Assembly (NCBI RefSeq): GCF_036499745.1
Contig: NZ_DASYDG010000038.1
Location: 58,866-122,865, forward strand
DNA: 64,000 nucleotides
Source of the DNA: Pinirhizobacter sp036499745
GTDB taxonomy: Bacteria; Pseudomonadota; Gammaproteobacteria; Xanthomonadales; Rhodanobacteraceae
Reading direction: 5' to 3'
The notes under the pieces are model-generated. The model ran no database searches. It was not told where the DNA came from and saw only the letters and a program-made list of their open reading frames with translations. The position numbers were made by a program, and so were the translations under genes. Of this stretch, positions 26,557-35,237 are shown in pieces (position 1 is the stretch's first letter; each line of letters starts with the position of its first letter).

Positions 26557-29219
26557 CACTGTGCCTCCCAGACCAGCGCAGCATCGCCGAAAGCTTCGGT
26601 AGCGGCAGGCAGTTTTCGTTTGCAGTAAGTGGCGCCCGCATTGGCCGGCAGGGCGAACGCCAGATCGTCGTAGGCGCCGCCAGTGTCGGGACCGATGAGG
26701 GCCAGACCGGATTGAAGGTTCGCCCGGGCGGCTTGCAAGTAGCCGGTAATCTCGGTGAGCGTCGCTTCCGGGTGGCCGAGTTGGAAGTCGACCTGATCGC
26801 GCGGAAACAGTAGCGATGCACTGATCGACACGTCGTCGCCAAGGAGCGCCTTGACGGCGAAGGCATAGAGGCAGCGTTGCAACTCGCGGCCACCATCGAG
26901 GCTGATATCGTCCTTGGGCGGCCGTCCTGTCTTATAGTCGCGAACGAGCGCGCGCTTCCCGTCGCCGGCAATGTCCAGGCGATCAATATAGCCGGCGATG
27001 CGAAAGCCGGTTGCGGGGATTTCGACGGGTGTCTGCGAATCCCACGGGCTGGCGGCGTCCGCCTTGGGCGTGGCGCCGCCGAAGGCGACTTCGCCGAAGG
27101 AGCGGGCGTCGGGCAGATGCTCGTCACCGTAAGTCAGGGCGCGCGTGGTGAGAAGCTGGGCGTCGTGGAGCGTCCGCCGCCAGATTAGAGCCGGTGGGAC
27201 CGATCGTTCGGTTTCCCAAATCACGGCGATTCTGGTTGCAGCATCCTGCACGGCGCCAGCGACTTGCGCTTCGTCAGCCGCGGCGAGCCTGCCGTTCTTT
27301 TCAAGCGTCGCAAGCGCCAGATCGAGTGTCATGTGAACCAGGTCGCCCATGGCCAATGCATCGAGGACAAGCGGATCAGCACCGCTCTCTGGGGCGCGCA
27401 GGCGCATCCCGTAGCGCCATACGAAGCCGAGCGGGTTGCGAAGCAGCACGCGAAGTGAGCTGGCCGATTGGGTACGGCCGAGGATAGCTTGCAGGAGAGG
27501 ATGGTTGGCGCGGACAAGTCCATCGTGCGGTGTGATCTCCTTGCGATGCCAGTTCCGCCAGGCTGTGGTGGCGCTGATGGCCTGGCTGTCCCGCGCGAAC
27601 TCATCGGGTCGCGCCATGAGCCGATCGGTCTCGCTGAATGCGTGAGCCGGAGCCGCATTGCGACGGATATAAATCTCGTCAGATGCCGGACCGAGCAGTG
27701 CGCTGCGCCCCAGCAAGCGGCCTTCGCCGTCGCGACGGGCGCGCGACATGACGATCTCACCGCTTGTCGTGGCGAGGATAGTCTCGAAATCTCGCCGATC
27801 CGCCGCGCCGACCGGCAGTGGGTCCAGCTCGGCGGTTGGGACGATGTGATCGGAAATCAGACGGTCTTCGGAAATGCCGCGCGGCCAGCGAGATGAATTC
27901 ATGCCGATCAGCCTAACGAAACGGCGCGGTGAAGCCGCCAGGGCGCTTGCAGGCATCCAAGCCACGGAAACGCAGGCCTCAAGCCCGTCATCTTGTTTCA
28001 GGCTTTCCAGCGCTGCATCGAGCGATCCCGATGGTCCAGCCAGAAGAGCCTTGCGCCAGATCGCCAGGGCGCGACCGGACAAAAAGGCTACGCCAATCTC
28101 GTCGACTGCCGGATGTCCCTTCGCCAACAGATCGATGATGCCACGCAGGGTCGGCGTATGGTCCTTCGCGTCGGGCCAGTCGGCGGCGTTCAGCCGGTCC
28201 AGCAAGCGTTGCCAAGATGCCAACGATGCCAGCGGCGCATCGGTTGGCAACATTCGCAGCCAGCCCTGCGGCAAGCCGCCAAACCGGCCGGTTCCCGAAC
28301 TGCACAACGCAGCGAGCCGCCGCATCCGGGTCTGCGAAAAGCCGTGAATGAGGAGATCGGCGAGCGCCGCAGCCGCCTGGCCGTCCCGTGTTGTCGTGAC
28401 CTTGATGCCGTGAACGAAATGAAGATCCAGGTTCGCATCGGCGCGCAAGGCGAGGAGATGGTCGTCATAGTCACCGGTCGACGCAGCCGCGATCGCGATA
28501 TCGGCGGGCTCCGCTTCGCCTGAGGCCATCAGGCCCCGCGCCCATCGAACGGCTTCGATCGCCTCGTGATACGCGTTCGCGGTGCTGACCGTGCTGACTA
28601 CCGGAGCGGTCACATCTGCGCGGTTGATCATCACGTCGTACGCGTCCAGCCACGGCGGGGTCGGCCGAGGGCCGGCTGTCCAGGTTACCGGGGTATGCAC
28701 GGTGAGTTCCTGCAAGAGCGGACGCCAGCACGGGGAAAGCTCTGTGATTCCAACGATCTCAACCGGACCCAAAACCGCACGAGCGTGAGCAATGCGCTGC
28801 AATGCGCGGCCGACGAGATCGGTGGGACGCATCATGCCGGGCGGTAACTGGGCGAGAACCGCAGCTTCCAGGCGCGCGATCGAGTCGAGGCGAGGATGAT
28901 CCCCGGCGCGTGCGGCAAGGTCGATACCTGCCCGCCACGCCTTGTGGAGTGTGTCGGCCGCCGCTGCGATCATGCCGGGAAGCAGCTTGATGCTTTCCAG
29001 CTCTCCAAGGGTCGCGCCCGGCAGCACGGCCTGCATCGCGCTTCGCAAACACTCGTCATCGATCGGACGGGCGAAGCCGCCGGCCAACCGGACCGCGAGT
29101 TGTTCAAATGACATGATCTGCACGCCGTGTCGGTGCTGGCGCGCCGCGTCGAGGCGCAACTCGCGCATCGCCAAGCGGCCATGGGCAACCACAGTCCGAC
29201 GCCTAAAAAGAGAATTCAT
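26556..29219 (-). CDS. AddB-like protein with PD-(D/E)XK nuclease domain (first gene of operon)
   Basis: An 887-residue protein resembling AddB. The N-terminal part is a degenerate helicase fold with no Walker A loop where AddB normally has one (it reads VVAHGRLAMREL). The C-terminal nuclease site is GYIDRLDI near 744 followed by VRDYKTGRPP near 761, the standard RecB-family D...DxK arrangement. The four cysteines that hold the iron-sulphur cluster in typical AddB are not evident. It should therefore be a nuclease and scaffold partner of the neighbouring AddA-like protein. The ATG at 29219 is chosen over an upstream TTG at 29249. A promoter-like sequence lies about 100 bases upstream. Confidence 0.82.
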   Translation of the reverse strand: MNSLFRRRTVVAHGRLAMRELRLDAARQHRHGVQIMSFEQLAVRLAGGFARPIDDECLRSAMQAVLPGATLGELESIKLLPGMIAAAADTLHKAWRAGIDLAARAGDHPRLDSIARLEAAVLAQLPPGMMRPTDLVGRALQRIAHARAVLGPVEIVGITELSPCWRPLLQELTVHTPVTWTAGPRPTPPWLDAYDVMINRADVTAPVVSTVSTANAYHEAIEAVRWARGLMASGEAEPADIAIAAASTGDYDDHLLALRADANLDLHFVHGIKVTTTRDGQAAAALADLLIHGFSQTRMRRLAALCSSGTGRFGGLPQGWLRMLPTDAPLASLASWQRLLDRLNAADWPDAKDHTPTLRGIIDLLAKGHPAVDEIGVAFLSGRALAIWRKALLAGPSGSLDAALESLKQDDGLEACVSVAWMPASALAASPRRFVRLIGMNSSRWPRGISEDRLISDHIVPTAELDPLPVGAADRRDFETILATTSGEIVMSRARRDGEGRLLGRSALLGPASDEIYIRRNAAPAHAFSETDRLMARPDEFARDSQAISATTAWRNWHRKEITPHDGLVRANHPLLQAILGRTQSASSLRVLLRNPLGFVWRYGMRLRAPESGADPLVLDALAMGDLVHMTLDLALATLEKNGRLAAADEAQVAGAVQDAATRIAVIWETERSVPPALIWRRTLHDAQLLTTRALTYGDEHLPDARSFGEVAFGGATPKADAASPWDSQTPVEIPATGFRIAGYIDRLDIAGDGKRALVRDYKTGRPPKDDISLDGGRELQRCLYAFAVKALLGDDVSISASLLFPRDQVDFQLGHPEATLTEITGYLQAARANLQSGLALIGPDTGGAYDDLAFALPANAGATYCKRKLPAATEAFGDAALVWEAQ

Positions 29220-29317
29220 ATGCCCAATCCCTGGCTTGGAGTGCTTCAAAATGCCGCTTCAAGCTAAATATGCGCGCAGCCACAGCTACGAGCGATCGCG
29301 AAGCCCCTGTGGCCTTG

Positions 29318-29346
29318 TTTATCGATTAGTGTGACGCGGTTGTCAA
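29318..29346 (-). promoter_or_regulatory. Probable sigma-70 promoter of the five-gene operon
   Basis: Reading leftward, TTGACA (29346-29341) is followed after 17 bases by GATAAA (29323-29318). The -35 is perfect, the -10 is moderate and the spacing is ideal. It lies about 100 bases before the first start codon of the AddB-like gene, the first gene in the operon. Confidence 0.55.
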
Positions 29347-29409
29347 GTAGAGTGATGGAGCTGTTGAAACACGGTACCTATCACGGGATGGCACCAAAAG
29401 TTAGTCTGA

Positions 29410-29439
29410 CCCAGGCCCAGGCCCAGGCCCAGGCCCATG
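29410..29439 (+). repeat. Hexanucleotide tandem repeat (CCCAGG)x5
   Basis: Five consecutive CCCAGG units are visible, the last one changed to CCCATG. Such arrays change length by slippage, but no coding region runs through this one. Confidence 0.9.
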
Positions 29440-29596
29440 CGAGCGATGGCCGGCTTGCCTATGACGTCCTTTTCGCGCGGCCCCGCCTTCGGGGACCGAG
29501 GTGAACGCCCATCTGACTTGGCGTATTTATGCCAAAGTCGTCGCATGCGAGGTTTTGTACATAAACCTCTAAGGTGACAAAGATCACTGAAAATAA

Positions 29597-29620
29597 GGGG
29601 CCGGGATGATCTCCCGGCCC
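29597..29620 (-). terminator. Strong hairpin, possible terminator of the integrase remnant
   Basis: The stem GGGCCGGGA / TCCCGGCCC encloses a TGATC-type loop. On the minus strand it is followed by CTTATTTTCAG, a partial T-run, and it lies about 95 bases past the integrase fragment stop. Confidence 0.5.
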
Positions 29621-29623
29621 TCG

Positions 29624-29647
29624 TTGGGTACAACCTTGGGTACAACC
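29624..29647 (+). repeat. Two tandem 12-mers, possible integrase arm sites
   Basis: TTGGGTACAACC occurs twice head to tail. Short direct repeats with this spacing, just beyond the 3' end of a P4-type integrase gene, are typical of arm-binding sites. The assignment is inferred from position. Confidence 0.45.
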
Positions 29648-29714
29648 GGAGCGGCAAAATCCGGCCGTTATGTACTGCACAGCCTTATGCGTTCCATGGC
29701 TAGGTGTTGCGCGC

Positions 29715-30112
29715 CTACGCACCTAATTGTTCAAGTACATCGGCCCACCTCTGTAGCGCTTCTTTACGCTCATCGAGGTAGTCATGGCGGTTGCATATGC
29801 CGCTGATGCCGCTGACGCGATGATTAAGGCAGCGCTCCGCAACGACGGAGGCGGTGCCCAAGGCTTCCAATTGCGTACGGCTCGTTCGGCGAAGGTCATG
29901 GATACAAAATGGGCCAGTACCCACCAGCGTGGGCCGCAGACGCGCCGACGCCGCGGCATTGAGTGTCCCAAGGTGGATGTGCGTGGTCGTTGCCTTCGAC
30001 ATGGTGCGAGCCGGGAGCAGCCAGGGGCTGTCGCCGGATAATCGGCATAACTCCGATAGGGCCAGGACCGCCTGGCGGGGTAGTGGCACCGGGGTTGTCT
30101 TTGCTTGCGCAT
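29715..30112 (-). pseudogene. C-terminal fragment of a P4-type tyrosine integrase
   Basis: The frame codes the catalytic end of a tyrosine recombinase: VPLPRQAVLAL, then FCIHDLRRTSRTQLEALG with the catalytic His/Arg, then AERCLNHR, and NRHDYLDERKEALQRWADVL with the active tyrosine. Recognisable homology starts near 30112. The frame continues a little further upstream, but those residues do not look like integrase. The arm-binding and core-binding domains are therefore missing and the gene cannot make a full enzyme. A matching N-terminal fragment lies 8 kb away at 38151-38378. Either one gene was split by the dynamin/HEPN block, or two different integrases left remnants. Confidence 0.8.
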
Positions 30113-30236
30113 ACGGACAACCCCAGCCTACGGGATCGTGCCGCTTCTGCATAATGGGAGGCGGCCGCCTTACTTTTATCCATCGCATCGAATTACGAAA
30201 CGCTCGCTTCATCCTTCAGCGGGCGCCTACCCGAGG

Positions 30237-31940
30237 TCAGTTCAGCCTTTTGAACTCGGCGTCGATCGCCTCAGCTTCAACCCGCCATGCCTGGAAATGC
30301 CGCTGACGTGCACGGCTTTCGTCCAGATTGCTGTGCAGCTCCTGGCGACGTGTGTTGAGCAGCAAGTAATCCGGGAAGAATTCCTCTTTGAAGCGCTCCG
30401 AGTTCACGAGGGCAAGGAAGTCCTCACGCTGCTTTTCGAAATTGCGGACCATCGTCGCGACTGCCTTCTTGAAGGCCTCTTCGCGTTTGTATTGCTCCCA
30501 GCTGTCCCAGGCTTCGAGGGCCACGCCGAGAAAGGCAAGCGCGCCATTGGCTCCCTTGGCGACATTCACCGCGCCCCAAGGCTTGAATTTCAGATACTTG
30601 CCGATATCCATGCCTACCGTCTTAGCGATGGTAGTCAGACCATCGCGTGCCGCCAGCACCGTGGTGTTAGTGATGAAATTGCCTTTCAGAACGTGGTTGA
30701 TGCCCTGTTTGCCCAAGGTCTTGACCGTAGTATTGAAGTGGTTGACCTCGTTGTCGAAGCCTATCTGCATCTTCCCGACTTCGAGCGTGATCGACTGGGT
30801 CTGGCGGCTGAATTCATTTTGCAGACGGGTGGACAGGATGATGCCCTCGGCGCCCACTTCGCGTTCGAAGAACTCCGCGAAGGTTTCAAGGCTGCAACCC
30901 TTGGCCTGCAGGATAAGGTCGGAGAAGTAGCGCGCAGCGAAATCGCGAAGACTGATCCGCGCCTCTTCGATCTGTTGCCCGGTTGCTGCCAGTTGCTTGC
31001 CCAGACGAGAGTTGAGCGCGTCGAGCCTTTCGACTTCCACAGACACCTTCTCATCGTTATCGATGGCAACGGGCAGCTGCTTGCTCAGCACGTCTCGGAT
31101 AACGCTGGCGAGCATGTCGTTGACCAGTGCGGTGCTGCCACCATTCTGCTGAATCTTTGCCGTGGTGGCCGTCTGGAGTGTGTCGATATGGGACAGAGCC
31201 TTGAACTCTTCGGGGTTGCCCAGCCAGTGCTCCACACCCAGGTCGAAGGGATTGGCGGCGACGGCGACAATGGACAGCGCCGCTGCTTCGTCGTCAGTCA
31301 AGGAAATCTGATCGCGAAGCCGGCTCTCCACGTTGTCCCGTTTGACCTTCAAATGAGTCAGGTAGTCCTGCTCATCCTCTACGTCAGCCACTTCGTCAAA
31401 ACGGCTGAGCACGAATACTGTGCGTGGCAGCAGATCCAGTGTGCGGAATAGCCACGTCAGGTCATCTCTGTGGCTGTCCTTGACGGGGTTGGTCGAGTTC
31501 ATCACGTAGAGAACCAGGTGGGATTCGCTTACGTACTTTTTGGCGATGTCCTTGTACTTCTCGACGGCGTTCGTTTCTGCGTTCTGCTGTTCTTTGAAGC
31601 CGTACAGACCGGGAGTGTCGATCAGCAGGAAATCGTCGCCAACTTCGTAAAGTTTCACCTCGTTCGAGGATTCCTGGTGGCTGATCTTCATGCTGGATCT
31701 GTCCAGCTTTTCCATCCAGGCCGCCGCGATCGAAGTCTTGCCTTCAGAGAAGCCGCCAATCAGTGCGACCTTGAGCTTCTCACCAGACACGCTGCTGATG
31801 ACGTTCATCAGCTTGCTGCTCAACGCCGGGTCTATCGATACGCCTGCCTGTGCTCCGTGGCCAAGGAAATTCTGAAGCCTCTCCAGTAGCGTCAGTGCAT
31901 CTGCCTGTTGATCCTTGAAGGTCTTGAGAGTGTTTTCCAT
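30237..31940 (-). CDS. LeoA-like dynamin-family GTPase
   Basis: A 567-residue dynamin-like GTPase of the LeoA/HP0731 type. G1 is GGFSEGKTS at 62-70, G3 is DTPGLYG at 108-114, and a likely G4 is LSRFDEV about 55 residues later. Long helices follow, and a more hydrophobic part near residue 440-480 (INHVLKGNFITNT...FLGVALEAW) could touch membranes. Bacterial dynamins remodel membranes; in enterotoxigenic E. coli LeoABC is linked to vesicle-associated toxin release, and other bacterial dynamins protect against phage lysis. Its ATG shares a base with the stop of the upstream hydrolase-dynamin gene (TGATG), so the two are made together and probably act as a heteromeric pair. Confidence 0.88.
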   Translation of the reverse strand: MENTLKTFKDQQADALTLLERLQNFLGHGAQAGVSIDPALSSKLMNVISSVSGEKLKVALIGGFSEGKTSIAAAWMEKLDRSSMKISHQESSNEVKLYEVGDDFLLIDTPGLYGFKEQQNAETNAVEKYKDIAKKYVSESHLVLYVMNSTNPVKDSHRDDLTWLFRTLDLLPRTVFVLSRFDEVADVEDEQDYLTHLKVKRDNVESRLRDQISLTDDEAAALSIVAVAANPFDLGVEHWLGNPEEFKALSHIDTLQTATTAKIQQNGGSTALVNDMLASVIRDVLSKQLPVAIDNDEKVSVEVERLDALNSRLGKQLAATGQQIEEARISLRDFAARYFSDLILQAKGCSLETFAEFFEREVGAEGIILSTRLQNEFSRQTQSITLEVGKMQIGFDNEVNHFNTTVKTLGKQGINHVLKGNFITNTTVLAARDGLTTIAKTVGMDIGKYLKFKPWGAVNVAKGANGALAFLGVALEAWDSWEQYKREEAFKKAVATMVRNFEKQREDFLALVNSERFKEEFFPDYLLLNTRRQELHSNLDESRARQRHFQAWRVEAEAIDAEFKRLN

Positions 31941-34900
31941 CAGAGGTTTCCTGCGAGTTCGATTTTGCGGGAGAGGATTTGCAGGCGAGTGGTCGAGCGC
32001 GACAGCGTCCTCACCTGGTTGGCAGCCTGCCTGGCAGGCGCTTCGAGGGCTTGATCCAGCTGGTCGATAGTCTTCTGCATCTCGCCCAGGGCGCTGTCCA
32101 GACTTTCGCGCAGCATGTTCCGCAATTTATTGGTAGCGCGAAGCAGACTCGTATCGACGGCCTGGCGTTGCTGCGACATCTTGTAGTCCGTGCTAATCGC
32201 ACTCCAGACCGCTTTGCCGATCGATACCACCGCGCCCAATATCGATGCCCCAGCGATCCACAGACTGGCGCCGCCGGTGAATGGAGCTGCGGCGATACCC
32301 ACCAGGCTGGCCAACAGGGACACCACCTTGATGCCATTGTCGATTTTTATGTTGAGGTCGAAAGGCTGGTTGAATTCGATACTGCCGAGTCTTCCGTAGC
32401 TTGAGGTCAACTCCTGGGCGTGTTCTTCAAACCCGGCGAGAATATCTTCGGCGGCCTTCTGAAATTTACCGACTTCTACGTTTACTGCAACGGGCATTTC
32501 CTTGCCAAGCTTTCCCTGCATAGCCTCAAGCTGTTTGGTCAGTTCGCTTTTGAAGGTGTCGTTGCTGATATCTCTTCGAATGCTGGCATAAACGCCGCCA
32601 CGCACCTTGCTGGCAAGGCTGTCGATCAGGGTTTCTCCACTGGACTCAAGGCGTTTTCGCAGCGATCCAAAGCTGCTGCTCAACTGGATCTTGGCGCTTT
32701 GCTCTTCCTGCGAGAGATTTTCTGACAGCGCATGCAGGGCTTGCTGAATGCCTGAAAGGGTTTGGGTGGTGTGGTTAAGCGCCTCATTAGCCTTGTTGAA
32801 GTTGGCCCGAATGATCTTGGCCTCACCATTCTGGATGACCTGGCCACTGAGCAGTTCCAGAAAGGAGCGCAGACAAGATCTTTCCAGCAACTCGTCGGCA
32901 CCGAAGTCCTCAAGTACTTTGCTGCGGCGCCTGGCATTCTGCGAATCCGGCGCGAAGTGATCGGTGGAAGCGAGAAAGGCAGAAAGCGCGCTGAGCGGAA
33001 ACACATGCCTATAGTGCTTCCCGAGCTGCTCGCGCATTCTTTGATCAAGCGTAGCAAGGCTGGCGGCTTCGTCTTCGGAAACCAGTGGGCGGCCAGTCAG
33101 TGATTGCCTGGGGTTGGTAATCTTCTTGTTAAAGATGGTCCACACCTCGGTTTGCGCCCCCAAGTGCTGCTTGATCTTTTCCAGTGTGCCCTGCTGCTTT
33201 CCTTCGCCCGTTTGTGGCGGCGCGGCCTGGTTGGTGACGTAGAACACCGCGTGAGCGGTCTGGACGGCACTTTCTATCTGGTCCAGGACCAGACCTTCTT
33301 TGCCCTCGATGCCGGGTACATCCAGCAGCGCAAAGCGTTGGCCATCCAGTTCGAATTCATAGCGCTGCGTCTCGCGGGTGAAATCACTCGACCCGTGTCC
33401 GATGATTTGACCGTCAGCATGAACCTGCAACTCTCCCAGCAATTGTGCAAGCTGAGTCTCCTGTTCAGTGCGGTGGTGAGTCAGCGTCCGCTGCTGCTGC
33501 GTCGTATCCGCCTGTTGGGCGGAAAGCGCCGCACACGCCTCGTCGCGCCTTGCCGCTATCTCGAGCACCTGATGCTCCATGGCAATACGCTCTTTTTCCG
33601 CCTTCGTCTGTTCGACATACAGCGTTTCGGCAGCCCTGTTGCGTTCAGCTGAGGTGACAGTCAATGCAGCGGCGGCTTCATTCAGTTGATGCTCTTCAGG
33701 CATCTTTCTGAAAAGGTTCAGCAGCCTCTGCCACGGCGAAGCGCTACTCTTGCGTTCCACAATAAGCGAATGCAGGCGTGTGACGGCGGCAAGAGCGTCT
33801 CCGTGAGATTGCTCGTGCTGGGAAAGCGCTTTGCCGAGGCGTTGCTTCACCTCACCGGACCGTGCGTCGGCATGATCCAGCGCTTCCTGGGCATGACTTA
33901 AAAGTTGTTGGAACTGCAGTACCGTGGTGGTCAGTTCCTGCGTCAAGGTCTCAAGTCGCGCTTCGACTTCATCAATGTTACGTTGCAGCCCTTTTTTGGC
34001 TTCATCAGTCAGGACGTGCTGCTCTCGCAGCTTGCGAAACACCTGCTGACTCGCCACCTTTCCAGGCTCCTGAAGGAGAATGCGCAACGTCTCGATGAGG
34101 GTCGATTTGCCCGCGCCGGTCTCGCCGTAAAACGCAATGGTGAACGTATTCCACTCAGCGTTCTTCTCAAGTTGCGCGAGCCGATCGAGCAATAATTCCC
34201 GATGTTCGGTAAGCCGTAGGAGCGCCTCTTCGCGAGCACGGTTCAACGCTTCGTCGTCCGCGGGATGTCTCAGTTCACCGATAATAATTGCCAGCTCGTC
34301 GTTGATTTGCTGGTAGACATCACTTGGGCTATTCAGTTCTAGTGTCATGTTGTGTTCTTCGGCGAGATCTTCGGGCCTCTGCTTTCGCAGGAGCGCTTCA
34401 GCGGGTGTTTGAGCGGGCTCAGACGAGCTGGGCGCGTGAGCATTCTTAAAGCGAGTTTCGGCCAGCACTTCATTCAGCCGCTTCCAGTAGTCGCCGTGGC
34501 CGAAATCTTTCACCTCGATGCTCTCGAAGTGCTCGACCTCATTACGACCCAGGGAGATCTCGCCCCAATTCAACAGCAGGATCCGGTCTGTCTTGGAAAA
34601 GGCATTGATAAGCCTTCCCTTGAACCGTTCGCGCAGGTGTTGCGCCTCTATGGCGGTAACCTCGACGGTGGCCGCCATCAGTAGGACATCGTTGACAGCC
34701 AACTGCGGTCGATACGAAGAATTCTTCAGGCTGCTGATAATCAGTCGCCCACCGAGCGAGTGTCCGATCAGGTTGATGGTGCGGATCTTTGGATGGTTGC
34801 TACGCAGATAATCCTGCAACTGGTCAAACAGCACCGCCCCCATATGCTCCGCCCGCGCGCGGGCTTGAGTGAAGTTGTCCATCCGGTCCAAGGCAAACGC

Positions 34901-35188
34901 CCCCGGAATACCAAGGACGTTGAGGGACAAACTCGACATTGCAGGGACGAATTTCAGACCTGCTGCGAGAAGTGCCGGAAGTGAGGATGCGTCGAAACGA
35001 AGAAGATGGTTCGAAGGCCAGAACGCAAAGATATTGGTGTAGTTGCTTAGCTGATCCGGGATCTTGTCGAGCAGGAACCGCCTGTCCTCATCGCTATGCC
35101 CTGCACTGTAGCCATGGACAAAGACGTTGGCTTCTGTGGTGTCCGGTCCAGCGAATGGCGAGGTTTGAAACTGAAACGAGTGGGGCAC
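31940..35188 (-). CDS. Alpha/beta-hydrolase fused to a dynamin-like GTPase
   Basis: A 1082-residue two-part protein. Residues 1-245 form an alpha/beta-hydrolase of the DUF726/lipase kind: VFVHGYSAG at 22-30, nucleophile elbow GHSLGG at 142-147 (S144), acid SKTDR with D201, and FGHGDYW with H231, a complete apparent Ser-Asp-His triad. Residues from about 345 form a dynamin-like GTPase with G1 GETGAGKS at 355-362 and G3 LLDVPGIEG, then long coiled-coil segments. Near the C-terminus is a strongly hydrophobic stretch (LLASLVGIAAAPFTGG, then WIAGASILGAVVSIG) fit for a membrane hairpin. I infer a membrane-acting GTPase with lipid- or ester-hydrolysing ability. It lies 49 bases downstream of the WYL regulator gene, with which it appears co-transcribed. 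Confidence 0.85.
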   Translation of the reverse strand: MPHSFQFQTSPFAGPDTTEANVFVHGYSAGHSDEDRRFLLDKIPDQLSNYTNIFAFWPSNHLLRFDASSLPALLAAGLKFVPAMSSLSLNVLGIPGAFALDRMDNFTQARARAEHMGAVLFDQLQDYLRSNHPKIRTINLIGHSLGGRLIISSLKNSSYRPQLAVNDVLLMAATVEVTAIEAQHLRERFKGRLINAFSKTDRILLLNWGEISLGRNEVEHFESIEVKDFGHGDYWKRLNEVLAETRFKNAHAPSSSEPAQTPAEALLRKQRPEDLAEEHNMTLELNSPSDVYQQINDELAIIIGELRHPADDEALNRAREEALLRLTEHRELLLDRLAQLEKNAEWNTFTIAFYGETGAGKSTLIETLRILLQEPGKVASQQVFRKLREQHVLTDEAKKGLQRNIDEVEARLETLTQELTTTVLQFQQLLSHAQEALDHADARSGEVKQRLGKALSQHEQSHGDALAAVTRLHSLIVERKSSASPWQRLLNLFRKMPEEHQLNEAAAALTVTSAERNRAAETLYVEQTKAEKERIAMEHQVLEIAARRDEACAALSAQQADTTQQQRTLTHHRTEQETQLAQLLGELQVHADGQIIGHGSSDFTRETQRYEFELDGQRFALLDVPGIEGKEGLVLDQIESAVQTAHAVFYVTNQAAPPQTGEGKQQGTLEKIKQHLGAQTEVWTIFNKKITNPRQSLTGRPLVSEDEAASLATLDQRMREQLGKHYRHVFPLSALSAFLASTDHFAPDSQNARRRSKVLEDFGADELLERSCLRSFLELLSGQVIQNGEAKIIRANFNKANEALNHTTQTLSGIQQALHALSENLSQEEQSAKIQLSSSFGSLRKRLESSGETLIDSLASKVRGGVYASIRRDISNDTFKSELTKQLEAMQGKLGKEMPVAVNVEVGKFQKAAEDILAGFEEHAQELTSSYGRLGSIEFNQPFDLNIKIDNGIKVVSLLASLVGIAAAPFTGGASLWIAGASILGAVVSIGKAVWSAISTDYKMSQQRQAVDTSLLRATNKLRNMLRESLDSALGEMQKTIDQLDQALEAPARQAANQVRTLSRSTTRLQILSRKIELAGNL

Positions 35189-35237
35189 CGATTCTCCTTA
35201 TCCACGGCCATGCTATTTCGAGGCTTGGCGGTCAGAC

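Larger units (their letters stand above)
29347..29714. other. Intergenic, repeat-containing stretch with no gene
   Basis: No convincing gene here. It holds a hexanucleotide tandem repeat (29410-29439), a strong hairpin (29597-29620) and two tandem 12-mers (29624-29647), listed separately. The portion around 29360-29520 reads like the dispersed intergenic elements seen in Xanthomonadales, including a frame coding GLGLGLGLGQTNFWCHP, but that frame is not a gene in my view. Confidence 0.5.

Noticed and set aside
16995..29219. Helicase plus PLD protein as a DISARM system
   Set aside because: DISARM needs a DUF1998 protein and a DNA methyltransferase with its helicase and PLD genes. Neither is in this operon, and AddAB-like genes are not part of DISARM.
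29410..29439. CRISPR-like array
   Set aside because: The units are six bases with no spacers, and there is no cas gene in the window.
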